Part shown: positions 24,123 to 31,544 of the stretch, piece after piece
Position numbering within the stretch: the first letter of the stretch is position 1
How the letters are laid out: every line of letters starts with the position of its first letter
NCBI RefSeq assembly: GCF_000474945.1
Contig: NZ_AXDW01000010.1
Span: forward strand, 124,001 to 188,000
Reading direction: 5' to 3'
Length of the DNA: 64,000 bases
DNA from: Solimonas soli DSM 21787
GTDB lineage: Bacteria; Pseudomonadota; Gammaproteobacteria; Nevskiales; Nevskiaceae
Translations under genes and position numbers: made by a program
Notes under the pieces: model-generated
The model's input: only the letters and a program-made list of their open reading frames with translations
The model's database searches: none
Told to the model about the DNA's origin: nothing

Positions 24123-26195
24123 TTACGCGGCCGGGCTTTCCTCGGCGAGACCGTTGTGGCGCAGCAGCGCGTCGATGCTCGGCTTGCGGCCGCGGAATTC
24201 GACGAACAGATCCATCGCCTCCTTCGAGCCGCCCTGCGCGAGGATGGTGTCGCGGAAGCGCTGGCCGATCTCCGGCGCGAACTGGTTTTCCTCGAAGGCG
24301 GCGAAGGCATCGGCCGACAGCACCTCGGCCCACTTGTAGCTGTAGTAGCCGGCCGCGTAGCCGCCGGCGAAGATGTGGCTGAAGCTCCACGGCATGCGGT
24401 TGAAGGCCGGCGGCTTCATCACCGCCACCTCGTCGCGCACCTTCTCGAGCAATTGCAGGACGCGGGCACCGTGCTCGGATGTCTGCGCCGGATCGAAATC
24501 GCGATGCAGGCGCAGATCGAACAGCGCGAACTCGAGCTGCCGCACCGTGGCCAGGCCGGCATGGAAGCTGCGCGACTGGCGCAGCTTGCTCAGCAGTTCC
24601 TCGGGCATCGCCGCGCCGGTCTGCCAGTGACGCGCGAAGTTCTTCAGCGTCATCGGGTCATAGCACCAGTTCTCCATGAACTGGCTCGGCAGTTCGACGG
24701 CGTCCCAGGCCACGCCATGGATGCCGGCGACCGAGGCTTCCTCGACGCGCGTCAGCAGGTGATGCAGGCCGTGGCCGAACTCGTGGAACAGGGTGACGAC
24801 TTCGTCGTGCGTGAGCAGCGCCGGCTGGCCCGGCAGCGGCGGCGTGAAGTTGCAGGTCAGGTAGGCGACCGGCTGCTGCACGCCGTGCGCGGTGCGGCGG
24901 CGGTTGATGCACTCGTCCATCCACGCGCCGGAGCGCTTCTCGGCGCGCGCGAACGGGTCCAGATAGAACAGGCCGAAGGGCACGCCATCGCCGTCCTTCA
25001 GCACGTAGGTGCTGACATCCGGATGCCAGACCTCGATGCCGTCGACCTTGTCGATCGTCACGCCGTACAGGCGCTGCACGACGTCGAACATGCCGCGCAC
25101 GACCTGATCGAAGGCGAAGTACGGACGCAGTTCCTCGTCGGACAGGCCGAGCTTGCGCTCCTTGAGCTTCTCGGCGTAGTAGGCGGCGTCCCAGGGCGAG
25201 AAGTCCTCGACGCCGTCGCGTTCGCGCGCGAAGGCGCGCAGCTCGTCGAGATCGCGCTGCGCGCGCGGCTTGGCGCGCTGCGCCAGATCGACGAGGAACT
25301 GCTCGACCTCGTCCGGCGACTCCGCCATCTTGGTCGCCAGCGACAGTTCGGCGTAGTTCCGGTAGCCGAGCAGCTGCGCCATTTCGTGCCGCAGGGCGAG
25401 GATTTCCTCCATCAGCGGACCGTTGTCGAACTGGCCGGCCTGCGGGCCGCGGTCGGAGGCGCGCGTCGCGAAGGCCTCGTAGAGCTCGCGGCGCAGCTCG
25501 CGGTGGTCGGCGTGGCTGATGACGGCGTCGTAGCTCGGAAAATCCAGGGTCAGCCAGAAACCGCTCAGGCCCTTGGCTTCGGCGCGCGCGCGTGCCGCCT
25601 GCCGGGCGTTGTCGGTCATGCCGGCGAGCAGGCTTTCGTCCTCGACGTGCTTGCCCCAGGCCTGGATGGCGTCCATCAGGTTTTCTTCGAACTTCGTCTG
25701 CAGATCGGACAGGCGCAGCGAGATCTCCTTGTAGCGTGCCTTCTGCGCCTCCGGCAGGGCGATGCCGGACAGGCGGAAGTCGCGCAGCGCGTCGGCGATC
25801 ACCTTGCGCCGCACGGCGTCGTAGCCCTTGTACTCGTCGGACGCGGCGAGCGCCTCGTAGGCGCGGAACAGCGGCTCGGACTGCGACAGCTCCACCCCGT
25901 ACTCGGTGAGCTTCGGCAGGCAGGCGTTGTAGGCGCGGCGCCACTCGGCGGTGGAGGTGACGCTGAACAGGTGCGAGACCGGGCCCCAGGCGCGCTGGAT
26001 GTGATCGCTCATGTCCTCGAGCGGCTCGATCAGCGTGTCCCAGGTCGGTGCCGCGCCGCGCGCCAGCAGCTTGTCGAGTTCGGCGCGGTTCTTGGCCAGC
26101 ACCTCGTCGAGCGCGGGCTCGGCATGCTCGGGGCGGATGGCGTCGAAAGCCGGCAGGGGCTGCGTCAGGGCGTCACGAAGCAGGGGATTGGACAT
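24123..26195 (-). CDS. prlC: oligopeptidase A (M3 family zinc peptidase)
   Basis: 690 residues, close to the 680 of E. coli OpdA. The M3 zinc site is HEFGH (471-475) in TLFHEFGHGLHHLLTR, with the third ligand expected in the following VELPSQFMENW segment. The N-terminus (NPLLRDALTQPLPAFDAIRPEHAEPALDE) is typical of PrlC. The enzyme is a cytoplasmic oligopeptidase that degrades short peptides, including cleaved signal peptides. It has no signal sequence. The gene is transcribed alone, converging with the phosphatase gene and pointing away from the LemA-GIDE pair. Assignment is secure. Confidence 0.96.
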   Translation of the reverse strand: MSNPLLRDALTQPLPAFDAIRPEHAEPALDEVLAKNRAELDKLLARGAAPTWDTLIEPLEDMSDHIQRAWGPVSHLFSVTSTAEWRRAYNACLPKLTEYGVELSQSEPLFRAYEALAASDEYKGYDAVRRKVIADALRDFRLSGIALPEAQKARYKEISLRLSDLQTKFEENLMDAIQAWGKHVEDESLLAGMTDNARQAARARAEAKGLSGFWLTLDFPSYDAVISHADHRELRRELYEAFATRASDRGPQAGQFDNGPLMEEILALRHEMAQLLGYRNYAELSLATKMAESPDEVEQFLVDLAQRAKPRAQRDLDELRAFARERDGVEDFSPWDAAYYAEKLKERKLGLSDEELRPYFAFDQVVRGMFDVVQRLYGVTIDKVDGIEVWHPDVSTYVLKDGDGVPFGLFYLDPFARAEKRSGAWMDECINRRRTAHGVQQPVAYLTCNFTPPLPGQPALLTHDEVVTLFHEFGHGLHHLLTRVEEASVAGIHGVAWDAVELPSQFMENWCYDPMTLKNFARHWQTGAAMPEELLSKLRQSRSFHAGLATVRQLEFALFDLRLHRDFDPAQTSEHGARVLQLLEKVRDEVAVMKPPAFNRMPWSFSHIFAGGYAAGYYSYKWAEVLSADAFAAFEENQFAPEIGQRFRDTILAQGGSKEAMDLFVEFRGRKPSIDALLRHNGLAEESPAA

Positions 26196-26270
26196 GGCGG
26201 ATCGTTTACAGCGGAGGGGTCGCTATTCTGGGGATGGCGGCCGCGCTTTTCGAGGACCGATCGTTCAGCA

Positions 26271-26300
26271 ATTCCGGATTTCGGGGGAACCGTCCGGAAT
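26271..26300. promoter_or_regulatory. inverted repeat upstream of prlC
   Basis: ATTCCGGA (26271-26278) and TCCGGAAT (26293-26300) form an eight-base inverted repeat with a 14-base spacer in the 149-base gap between prlC and the GIDE gene. The spacing of half-sites (22 bases centre to centre, two helical turns) suits a dimeric repressor site. No regulator is identified. Confidence 0.35.
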
Positions 26301-26344
26301 CTGGCGGTTTTTTGGCCTTTATCCACAGCCGGCCGGAGTGCCGC

Positions 26345-27277
26345 TCAGGCGCCGCGCAGGCTCACCAGCCAGCTGAAGGCCATGCCGCCGGCCAGCGCCG
26401 CGGCGAGCAGGGCCCAGGCCTGGCGGCGCAGATGCCGGGCCAGGCCGGCCTCGGAAAGCGTGGAAACGATGAATTCGCCGCCGTGCGGCGGCCGGCCGAG
26501 CACGTGCAGATCGGGATTCAGGCTCTGCTCGACGTGTTCGGCGCGCACCTGCGCCTGCGCGGCGCGGCGCGCGGCGTCCCATTCGGCGACGTCGATCTGG
26601 CCGTCGCGGTTGGTGTCGAAGCGGCGCAGCAGTTCGCGCCGATCGCTTTTCCACTCGCGCAGCAGCTCGCGCACGTCGGTCGCCTCGTCGTAGCTCTGCA
26701 CGGCCGACTGCGTGCGGAACCAGCCGTAGGCGTAGAGCGGATCGCCGATGTGGATGAGCTGTTCGCTGTAGCGGTATTCGCCGGCGCTGAACCACGGCGT
26801 CCTCGGCGGCACCTGCGCCGGTCGCGGACCGCGGCCGCGCCAGCGGCGCGCGAGGCTCGGATAGGCCTGCACGCCGTGCGGATCGACGATGCATTCGCCG
26901 TCGGCGTCGGCGAGCAGGAACAGCTCGTCGGACACTGCCTCCTCGATGACTTGCCACTCGCTGCGGCGCCGGTCTCCGTCGTAGTAGTGGCGCAGCTGCT
27001 CGACCTTGTAGCGCCACCAGACGCAGCGCGCGCGCGACAGCGGCGAGAAGATTTCCGGTCCCGGCAAGAGGCGCGCGAAGCCGTTCAGCTCGACGTGGCC
27101 CTGCGCCGCCGAGCGGATGCGCGAGGTCGGCGTGTCCTCGATCAGCCGCGCACGGCGCAGGCGGCGGAAGCCGAGCACGAAGGCGCCGGCCGATGCCAGT
27201 GCCAGCAGGGCGCTGAACAGCCAGAACGGCAACGGATCGCCATGGGCGAGCGCGCGCGCGGCGTCGACGAGCGCCAT
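26345..27277 (-). CDS. GIDE-domain membrane protein with an EF-hand
   Basis: 310 residues. One membrane helix near the N-terminus (FWLFSALLALASAGAFVLGF) and one at the end (AWALLAAALAGGMAFSWLV) flank a GIDE-type domain (PLSRARCVWWRYKVEQL, DPHGVQAYPSLARRW). GIDE domains are the bacterial relatives of the MULAN/MAPL domain. Inserted near the end is a textbook EF-hand loop, residues 221-232 (FDTNRDGQIDVAEW), with D221, N223, D225, D229 and E232 at the calcium positions. The gene follows lemA by 18 bases on the same strand; LemA-GIDE pairs are common in Gram-negative bacteria, with no firmly established function. Membrane role likely. Confidence 0.83.
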   Translation of the reverse strand: MALVDAARALAHGDPLPFWLFSALLALASAGAFVLGFRRLRRARLIEDTPTSRIRSAAQGHVELNGFARLLPGPEIFSPLSRARCVWWRYKVEQLRHYYDGDRRRSEWQVIEEAVSDELFLLADADGECIVDPHGVQAYPSLARRWRGRGPRPAQVPPRTPWFSAGEYRYSEQLIHIGDPLYAYGWFRTQSAVQSYDEATDVRELLREWKSDRRELLRRFDTNRDGQIDVAEWDAARRAAQAQVRAEHVEQSLNPDLHVLGRPPHGGEFIVSTLSEAGLARHLRRQAWALLAAALAGGMAFSWLVSLRGA

Positions 27278-27295
27278 GTCAGCGTCGACCGCGAT

Positions 27296-27868
27296 TCAGC
27301 GGCGGAACAGCGCGTGCACGTCCACATCACTGGTTTCGGCGGCGCTGAAGCGCAGCAGTTCAGCCGGCCTGAAGGCGAACAGGCGGGCGACCAGCACATC
27401 CGGGAACTGCTCGATGCGCACGTTGTTGAGGTTCACGGTCTCGTTGTACAGCTCGCGGCGATCGGCGATCGCGTTCTCGAGGCCGGTGATGCGGCCGAGC
27501 AGCTGCTGGATGGACTGGTTGGCCTTCAGCTCGGGATAGGCTTCCACGGTCGCGACCACCGAGCCGAGGCTGCCGCGCAGCAGGCTCTCCGCCGCGCCGA
27601 CGCCTTTCACGTCGCCGGCCTCGCGCGCCTGCTGCGAGCCGGCGCGCGCCGCCATGATCTGCTCCAGCGCCGATTTCTCGAACTGCATGTACTGCCGGCA
27701 GGTCTCGACCAGCTTCGGCAGCTCGTCGTGGCGCTGCTTGAGCAGCACGTCGATGTTGCTCCAGGCCTTGCTCACGCCGTGGCGCAGGTTGACCAGGCCG
27801 TTGTAGACATTGATGCCATAGGCGATCAGGGCCAGACCGGCGGCGAGCCAGATGAACGCAGTCAGCAT
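27296..27868 (-). CDS. lemA: LemA family protein
   Basis: 190 residues with an N-terminal membrane anchor (FIWLAAGLALIAYGINVYNGL) and a helical body (NLRHGVSKAWSNIDVLLKQR, LPKLVETCRQYMQFEK, AYPELKANQSIQQLLGRI), the LemA family hallmarks. LemA proteins form coiled helical bundles at the inner face or periplasm of the inner membrane; their role is not settled. The gene is first of a two-gene unit with the GIDE gene and is divergent from the lipoprotein hydrolase gene across 87 bases. Confidence 0.95.
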   Translation of the reverse strand: MLTAFIWLAAGLALIAYGINVYNGLVNLRHGVSKAWSNIDVLLKQRHDELPKLVETCRQYMQFEKSALEQIMAARAGSQQAREAGDVKGVGAAESLLRGSLGSVVATVEAYPELKANQSIQQLLGRITGLENAIADRRELYNETVNLNNVRIEQFPDVLVARLFAFRPAELLRFSAAETSDVDVHALFRR

Positions 27869-27955
27869 GTTTCCCCCCGAGGAAAGCCAGCGCAGGATGC
27901 GAGAAATCGCAGTGGCGCGTTACCATAGCAAAAAGCCGCTCTAACGTACTGAACC

Positions 27956-28933
27956 ATGATGCGAATTCTCGTTCTGCTGCTGACCGGCATCGGCGTCCTC
28001 GCCAGCCTCTCCGGCTGTACCGGCCAGCAGGTGCTCAACGACCTCACGACCAGCCGCGGCTACACGCTGACCAGCGACGTGCCCTACGACGCCGCCAACC
28101 GCCTGACGCTCGACGTCTACATGCCGGACAACGCGCAGAACGCGCCGGTCGTGGTGTTCTTCTACGGCAAGCGCTGGCGGGCCGGCGACAAGAGCGAATA
28201 CAAGTTCGTCGGCCAGGCGCTGGCCTCGCGCGGCTTCGTCACCGTGATCCCCAACGTGCGCCTCTATCCGCGCGTGCGTTTCCCGGACTTCGTCAACGAC
28301 GCCGCCAAGGCGGTGAAATGGGCGCACGTCAATGCCGCGCACTACGGCGGCAAGAGCGACAAGCTGTTCGTGATGGGCCACAACTCCGGCGCGCACATCG
28401 CCGCCATGCTGGTGCTCAACGAGGAATACCTGAAGGGCGTCGGCGGCTCGCGCAGCTGGCTGCGCGGCATGATCGGCCTTGCCGGCCTCTACAACTTCAT
28501 GCCGATCACCGCGCCGGATCTGCGCGACCTGTTCGGCCCGGTCGACCGCTTCCCGTACACGCAGCCGATCTTCTTCGTCGACGGCAGCAATCCGCCGCTG
28601 TTCCTCGTGCACGGCGAGGACGACGCCATCGTCGCCGTCTCCAACACGCGCACGCTGGCCGAGTCGGTGACCAAGGCCGGCGGCCCGGTCGAGACGCTGA
28701 TCTACCCGAAGATGTCGCACGATCTGATCATCAGCTCGTTCGCCTCGATGCTGCGCGGCCGCGCCGACGTGCTCGATCAGGTCGAGGACTTCATCAGGCG
28801 CAGGTCGAGCGGCCAGCCGACGCCGCGCGCCAGCGCCATCAACGCCACCAGGCTGGCGCCCGAGGCGCCGCGCGACGACGGCACCGTGTTCACCGACTCC
28901 ATCGAATCGGCGCCGCCGGTGCCGGTGCAGTGA
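27956..28933 (+). CDS. lipoprotein alpha/beta hydrolase with altered nucleophile motif
   Basis: 325 residues (an ATG at 27959 would drop one residue). The signal peptide ends in the lipobox L18-S-G-C21. The fold follows BD-FAE-like carboxylesterases: VVVFFYGKRWRAGDK (oxyanion region), VIPNVRLYPRVRFP, the elbow VMGHNSGAH, HGEDDAIV (D223) and YPKMSHDL (H255). The expected nucleophile position of G-x-S-x-G is occupied by N143 (G141-H-N-S-G145), with Ser displaced to 144. In the family this is normally GHSAG. The protein may therefore be a weak or non-hydrolytic member, or use S144. Likely anchored in the outer or inner membrane facing the periplasm. It lies eight bases before yrdA, so they are probably co-transcribed. 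Confidence 0.82.
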   Translation: MMRILVLLLTGIGVLASLSGCTGQQVLNDLTTSRGYTLTSDVPYDAANRLTLDVYMPDNAQNAPVVVFFYGKRWRAGDKSEYKFVGQALASRGFVTVIPNVRLYPRVRFPDFVNDAAKAVKWAHVNAAHYGGKSDKLFVMGHNSGAHIAAMLVLNEEYLKGVGGSRSWLRGMIGLAGLYNFMPITAPDLRDLFGPVDRFPYTQPIFFVDGSNPPLFLVHGEDDAIVAVSNTRTLAESVTKAGGPVETLIYPKMSHDLIISSFASMLRGRADVLDQVEDFIRRRSSGQPTPRASAINATRLAPEAPRDDGTVFTDSIESAPPVPVQ

Positions 28934-28940
28934 TCGGCGC

Positions 28941-29471
28941 ATGATCCGCAGCTTCGAGGGCGTCGCGCCGCGACTCGGCGCGCGGGTCTATGTCGACGAG
29001 CAGGCCGCGGTGATCGGCGACGTCGCGCTCGGCGACGACGTCTCGGTCTGGCCCTTCGTCGCCGCGCGCGGCGACGTCAACCGCATCGTCGTCGGCCGGC
29101 GCAGCAACATCCAGGACAACACGGTGCTGCACGTCACGCACGACGGCCCGTACTCGCCCGGCGGCGTGATGCTGGCGATCGGCGAGGACGTCACCGTCGG
29201 CCACGGCGTGATCCTGCATGCCTGCACGATCGGCGACCGCTGCCTGATCGGCATGGGCGCCATCGTCATGGACCGCGCGATCGTCGAGGCCGACGTGCTG
29301 CTCGCCGCCGGCAGCATGGTGCCGCCCGGCAAGGTTCTGAAAAGCGGCTGGCTGTACCGCGGCTCGCCGGCGCAGCCGGCGCGCGAGCTGAGCGCCCAGG
29401 AGCGCGAGCACCTGCGCTACTCGGCCGCGCACTACGTGCGCCTCAAGGACCGCTATCTGGGCGGGCGCTGA
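28941..29471 (+). CDS. yrdA: gamma-class carbonic anhydrase-like protein (YrdA/CaiE type)
   Basis: 176 residues of left-handed beta-helix hexapeptide repeats ([20 protein letters not shown], then [19 protein letters not shown], then [19 protein letters not shown]). Histidines of the zinc site are visible in VLHVTHDG and [11 protein letters not shown]. Length matches YrdA (184 in E. coli). Such proteins are trimeric, cytoplasmic, and have zinc-dependent carbonic anhydrase-like sites, though activity varies by member. It follows the lipoprotein hydrolase gene by seven bases. Confidence 0.92.
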   Translation: MIRSFEGVAPRLGARVYVDEQAAVIGDVALGDDVSVWPFVAARGDVNRIVVGRRSNIQDNTVLHVTHDGPYSPGGVMLAIGEDVTVGHGVILHACTIGDRCLIGMGAIVMDRAIVEADVLLAAGSMVPPGKVLKSGWLYRGSPAQPARELSAQEREHLRYSAAHYVRLKDRYLGGR

Positions 29472-29518
29472 ACGACGCGCGGCGCGCGCGACGCTTCGTC
29501 AGCGCCTGTGCGCCGTCA

Positions 29519-29524
29519 TAAAAT
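29519..29524 (+). promoter_or_regulatory. putative -10 element for gpmA
   Basis: TAAAAT lies 41 bases before the gpmA start, in a short A/T-rich patch of an otherwise GC-rich gap. No good -35 hexamer was found at the usual spacing. Confidence 0.35.
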
Positions 29525-29565
29525 GGAAATCCGATTACGCACCTCGATCCCGCACCGGAACTTCA

Positions 29566-30315
29566 ATGACCCGCAAACTCGTCCTGCTGCGCCACGGCCA
29601 GAGCCAGTGGAACCTCGACAACCGCTTCACCGGCTGGGTCGACGTCGACATCACCGAGGCGGGCCGCAAGGAAGCCGCCGCCGCCGGCAAGCTGATGCGC
29701 GAGGAAGGGCTGATGTTCGACATCGCCCACACCTCGGTGCTCAAGCGCGCGATCCGCACGCTGTACACCGCGCTCGACGAGATGGACCAGATGTGGATTC
29801 CGGTGGCCAAGACCTGGCGCCTCAACGAGCGTCACTACGGCGCCCTGCAGGGTCTCGACAAGGCCGAGACCGCCGCCAAGCACGGCGAGGCGCAGGTCAA
29901 GATCTGGCGCCGCAGCTACGACATCCCGCCGCCGCCGATGGACGCGCACGACGGCGGCCACCCGAAGTACGACCGCCGCTACGCCAGACTCGACGAGCAC
30001 GCCCTGCCGGCCACCGAATCGCTGAAGACCACGCTCGAGCGCGTGCTGCCGTACTGGCACGATGCCATCGCCCCGCAGCTCAAGGCCGGCCAGACGGTGC
30101 TCGTCACCGCGCACGGCAACTCGCTGCGCGCCCTGTACAAGTACCTCAACAACGTCTCCGACGAGGCCATCCTCGAGCTCAACATCCCGACCGGCATCCC
30201 GCTGCTGTTCGAGCTGCACGAGAATCTCACGGTGAAGTCCTATCGCTATCTCGGCGACGCCGAGGCGGCGAAGAAGGCGGCCGAAGCGGTGGCGAACCAG
30301 GCGAAGTCGCGCTGA
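29566..30315 (+). CDS. gpmA: 2,3-bisphosphoglycerate-dependent phosphoglycerate mutase
   Basis: 249 residues, the standard GpmA length (250 in E. coli). The phospho-histidine motif is [10 protein letters not shown] (H10); the second His is in [15 protein letters not shown]. The insert characteristic of dPGM ([19 protein letters not shown], then [11 protein letters not shown]) is present, separating it from broader phosphatases of the fold. It interconverts 3- and 2-phosphoglycerate in glycolysis and gluconeogenesis, in the cytoplasm. It is followed by a clear terminator. Confidence 0.97.
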   Translation: MTRKLVLLRHGQSQWNLDNRFTGWVDVDITEAGRKEAAAAGKLMREEGLMFDIAHTSVLKRAIRTLYTALDEMDQMWIPVAKTWRLNERHYGALQGLDKAETAAKHGEAQVKIWRRSYDIPPPPMDAHDGGHPKYDRRYARLDEHALPATESLKTTLERVLPYWHDAIAPQLKAGQTVLVTAHGNSLRALYKYLNNVSDEAILELNIPTGIPLLFELHENLTVKSYRYLGDAEAAKKAAEAVANQAKSR

Positions 30316-30335
30316 AAGCGATCGCCGCGGGCAAC

Positions 30336-30366
30336 GAAGAGGGCGCCGATGGCGCCTTTTTTGTTC
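30336..30366 (+). terminator. intrinsic terminator of gpmA
   Basis: A GGCGCC-GAT-GGCGCC hairpin, extended by A-T pairs, is followed by TTTTTT. It lies about 25 bases after the gpmA stop. The opposite strand lacks a T-run, so it works mainly for gpmA. Confidence 0.85.
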
Positions 30367-30379
30367 TGATGCGATGCGA

Positions 30380-30913
30380 TCAGAGCAGGCGGCGAACCGC
30401 CACCAGTTTCCGTCGCCAGCGCCCGCTGAGTTCGGTGACGACGACGCGGCCGGCGCTCGGCGAGGCGTGCACGATGTAGCCGTCGTCGACATAGACGGCG
30501 ACGTGCAGCTGGCGCGGCTTCCAGCGGTAGATGAGCAGGTCGCCCGGACGCAGCTGGGCGCGCGGCACGGCGACGCCGGTCTTCAGCAGTTCGTCGGCGG
30601 TGCGCGGCAGATCGAGACCGGCGCTGCGGAACACTTGCTGCACGAGGCCGGAGCAGTCGACGGCGTCGCCGTCGTTGCGCCCGAGTGCGTATTCGGTGCC
30701 GAGCATGGACAGCGCCTTATCGAGCAGCAGCGCGCCGATGCCGGTGCGGACGTCGTCCGCCAGCCGCAGGCGCAGCGCCGGCGGCAGGCTGGCGCGCCCG
30801 GCCGGCGCGAGCGGCGCGGCCGCGAGCGTCGTGCTGAGCCGCAGCTCCGGCGCGGCGCCGGCGGTGCCGATGCCGAGCAGGGCCAGCGACAGGAACATCA
30901 GCAGTCGGTCCAT
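30380..30913 (-). CDS. NlpC/P60 peptidoglycan endopeptidase 1
   Basis: 177 residues with a signal peptide (MFLSLALLGIGTAGA). The NlpC/P60 catalytic set is complete: C87 in DAVDCSGLV, H137 in QLHVAVYVDDG and H149 in YIVHASPSAG. Such enzymes cleave peptide stems in periplasmic peptidoglycan. It is the last of four same-strand genes (DUF2946-like, TonB receptor, NlpC, NlpC) and is a tandem paralogue of the preceding one (shared GDLLIYRW, VHASPSAG). Substrate bond is not predictable. Confidence 0.92.
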   Translation of the reverse strand: MDRLLMFLSLALLGIGTAGAAPELRLSTTLAAAPLAPAGRASLPPALRLRLADDVRTGIGALLLDKALSMLGTEYALGRNDGDAVDCSGLVQQVFRSAGLDLPRTADELLKTGVAVPRAQLRPGDLLIYRWKPRQLHVAVYVDDGYIVHASPSAGRVVVTELSGRWRRKLVAVRRLL

Positions 30914-31025
30914 CGGCGGAGATCGGCAGGGGGATGGCGCGAGCCTGCCCGCTTCCGCCGCGTTGGCGGCCGTGGCCGCGATGGGCGGCGCCGCACGGCC
31001 GACCGGCGTGCGGCGCCGCGGACCT

Positions 31026-31544
31026 TCAGGACTTCAGCACGCGGCGCACCGTGACCAGACGCCGCTGCCAGGCAGCGTCGAGCGGCGTGACGACGACTTC
31101 GCCGGCGCTCGGCGAGGCATGCACGATGTGCTGGCGGTCGAGCATCAGCGCGACATGCAGCTGGTGCCGCTGCCAGCGATAGATCAGCAGATCGCCGGCG
31201 CGCGGCTGCGTGCGCGGCACCGGCACGCCGGTGTGCAGCAGCTGATGCGTGGTGCGCGGCAGCGCGATGCCGGCGCTGGCGAAGATGCGCCGCATCAGCG
31301 CCGAGCAGTCGACCGCCTCGTCGTCGTCGCGCCCGAAGCCGTACCCGGTGCCGAGCATGGCCAGCGCCTGATCGTGGATCTGCAGCTCCGCCGCCGACGG
31401 CGTCTTCGCCGCCTTGGCGTGCGTGGCATGCAGCAGGGCGAGGCCGCCGAGCAGCAGTCCGCACAGATCGCCGGCCGCGCGCAGGCGGCGGCGCGCCGGA
31501 CGCACGACCGGCGCTTGCGCGGCGGTCGTCGCCGCCGCACTCAC
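31026..31544 (-). CDS. NlpC/P60 peptidoglycan endopeptidase 2
   Basis: 172 residues from a GTG start that overlaps the TGA of the TonB receptor gene (sequence GTGA), so the two are translationally coupled. A hydrophobic export segment (LCGLLLGGLALLHATHAKA) precedes the domain. Catalytic residues: C80 in EAVDCSALM, H130 in HQLHVALML, H142 in HIVHASPSAG. It is the upstream member of the tandem pair, 112 bases from the other. The unusual A in DCSAL replaces the common G. A periplasmic cell wall hydrolase is a safe call; why it is coupled to a receptor is not known. Confidence 0.9.
   Translation of the reverse strand: MSAAATTAAQAPVVRPARRRLRAAGDLCGLLLGGLALLHATHAKAAKTPSAAELQIHDQALAMLGTGYGFGRDDDEAVDCSALMRRIFASAGIALPRTTHQLLHTGVPVPRTQPRAGDLLIYRWQRHQLHVALMLDRQHIVHASPSAGEVVVTPLDAAWQRRLVTVRRVLKS

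Noticed and set aside
26271-26313. Inverted repeat plus T6 upstream of prlC as an intrinsic terminator
   Set aside because: The T-run begins eight bases after an eight-base stem with a 14-base loop, and no + strand gene ends here; listed as a possible operator instead.
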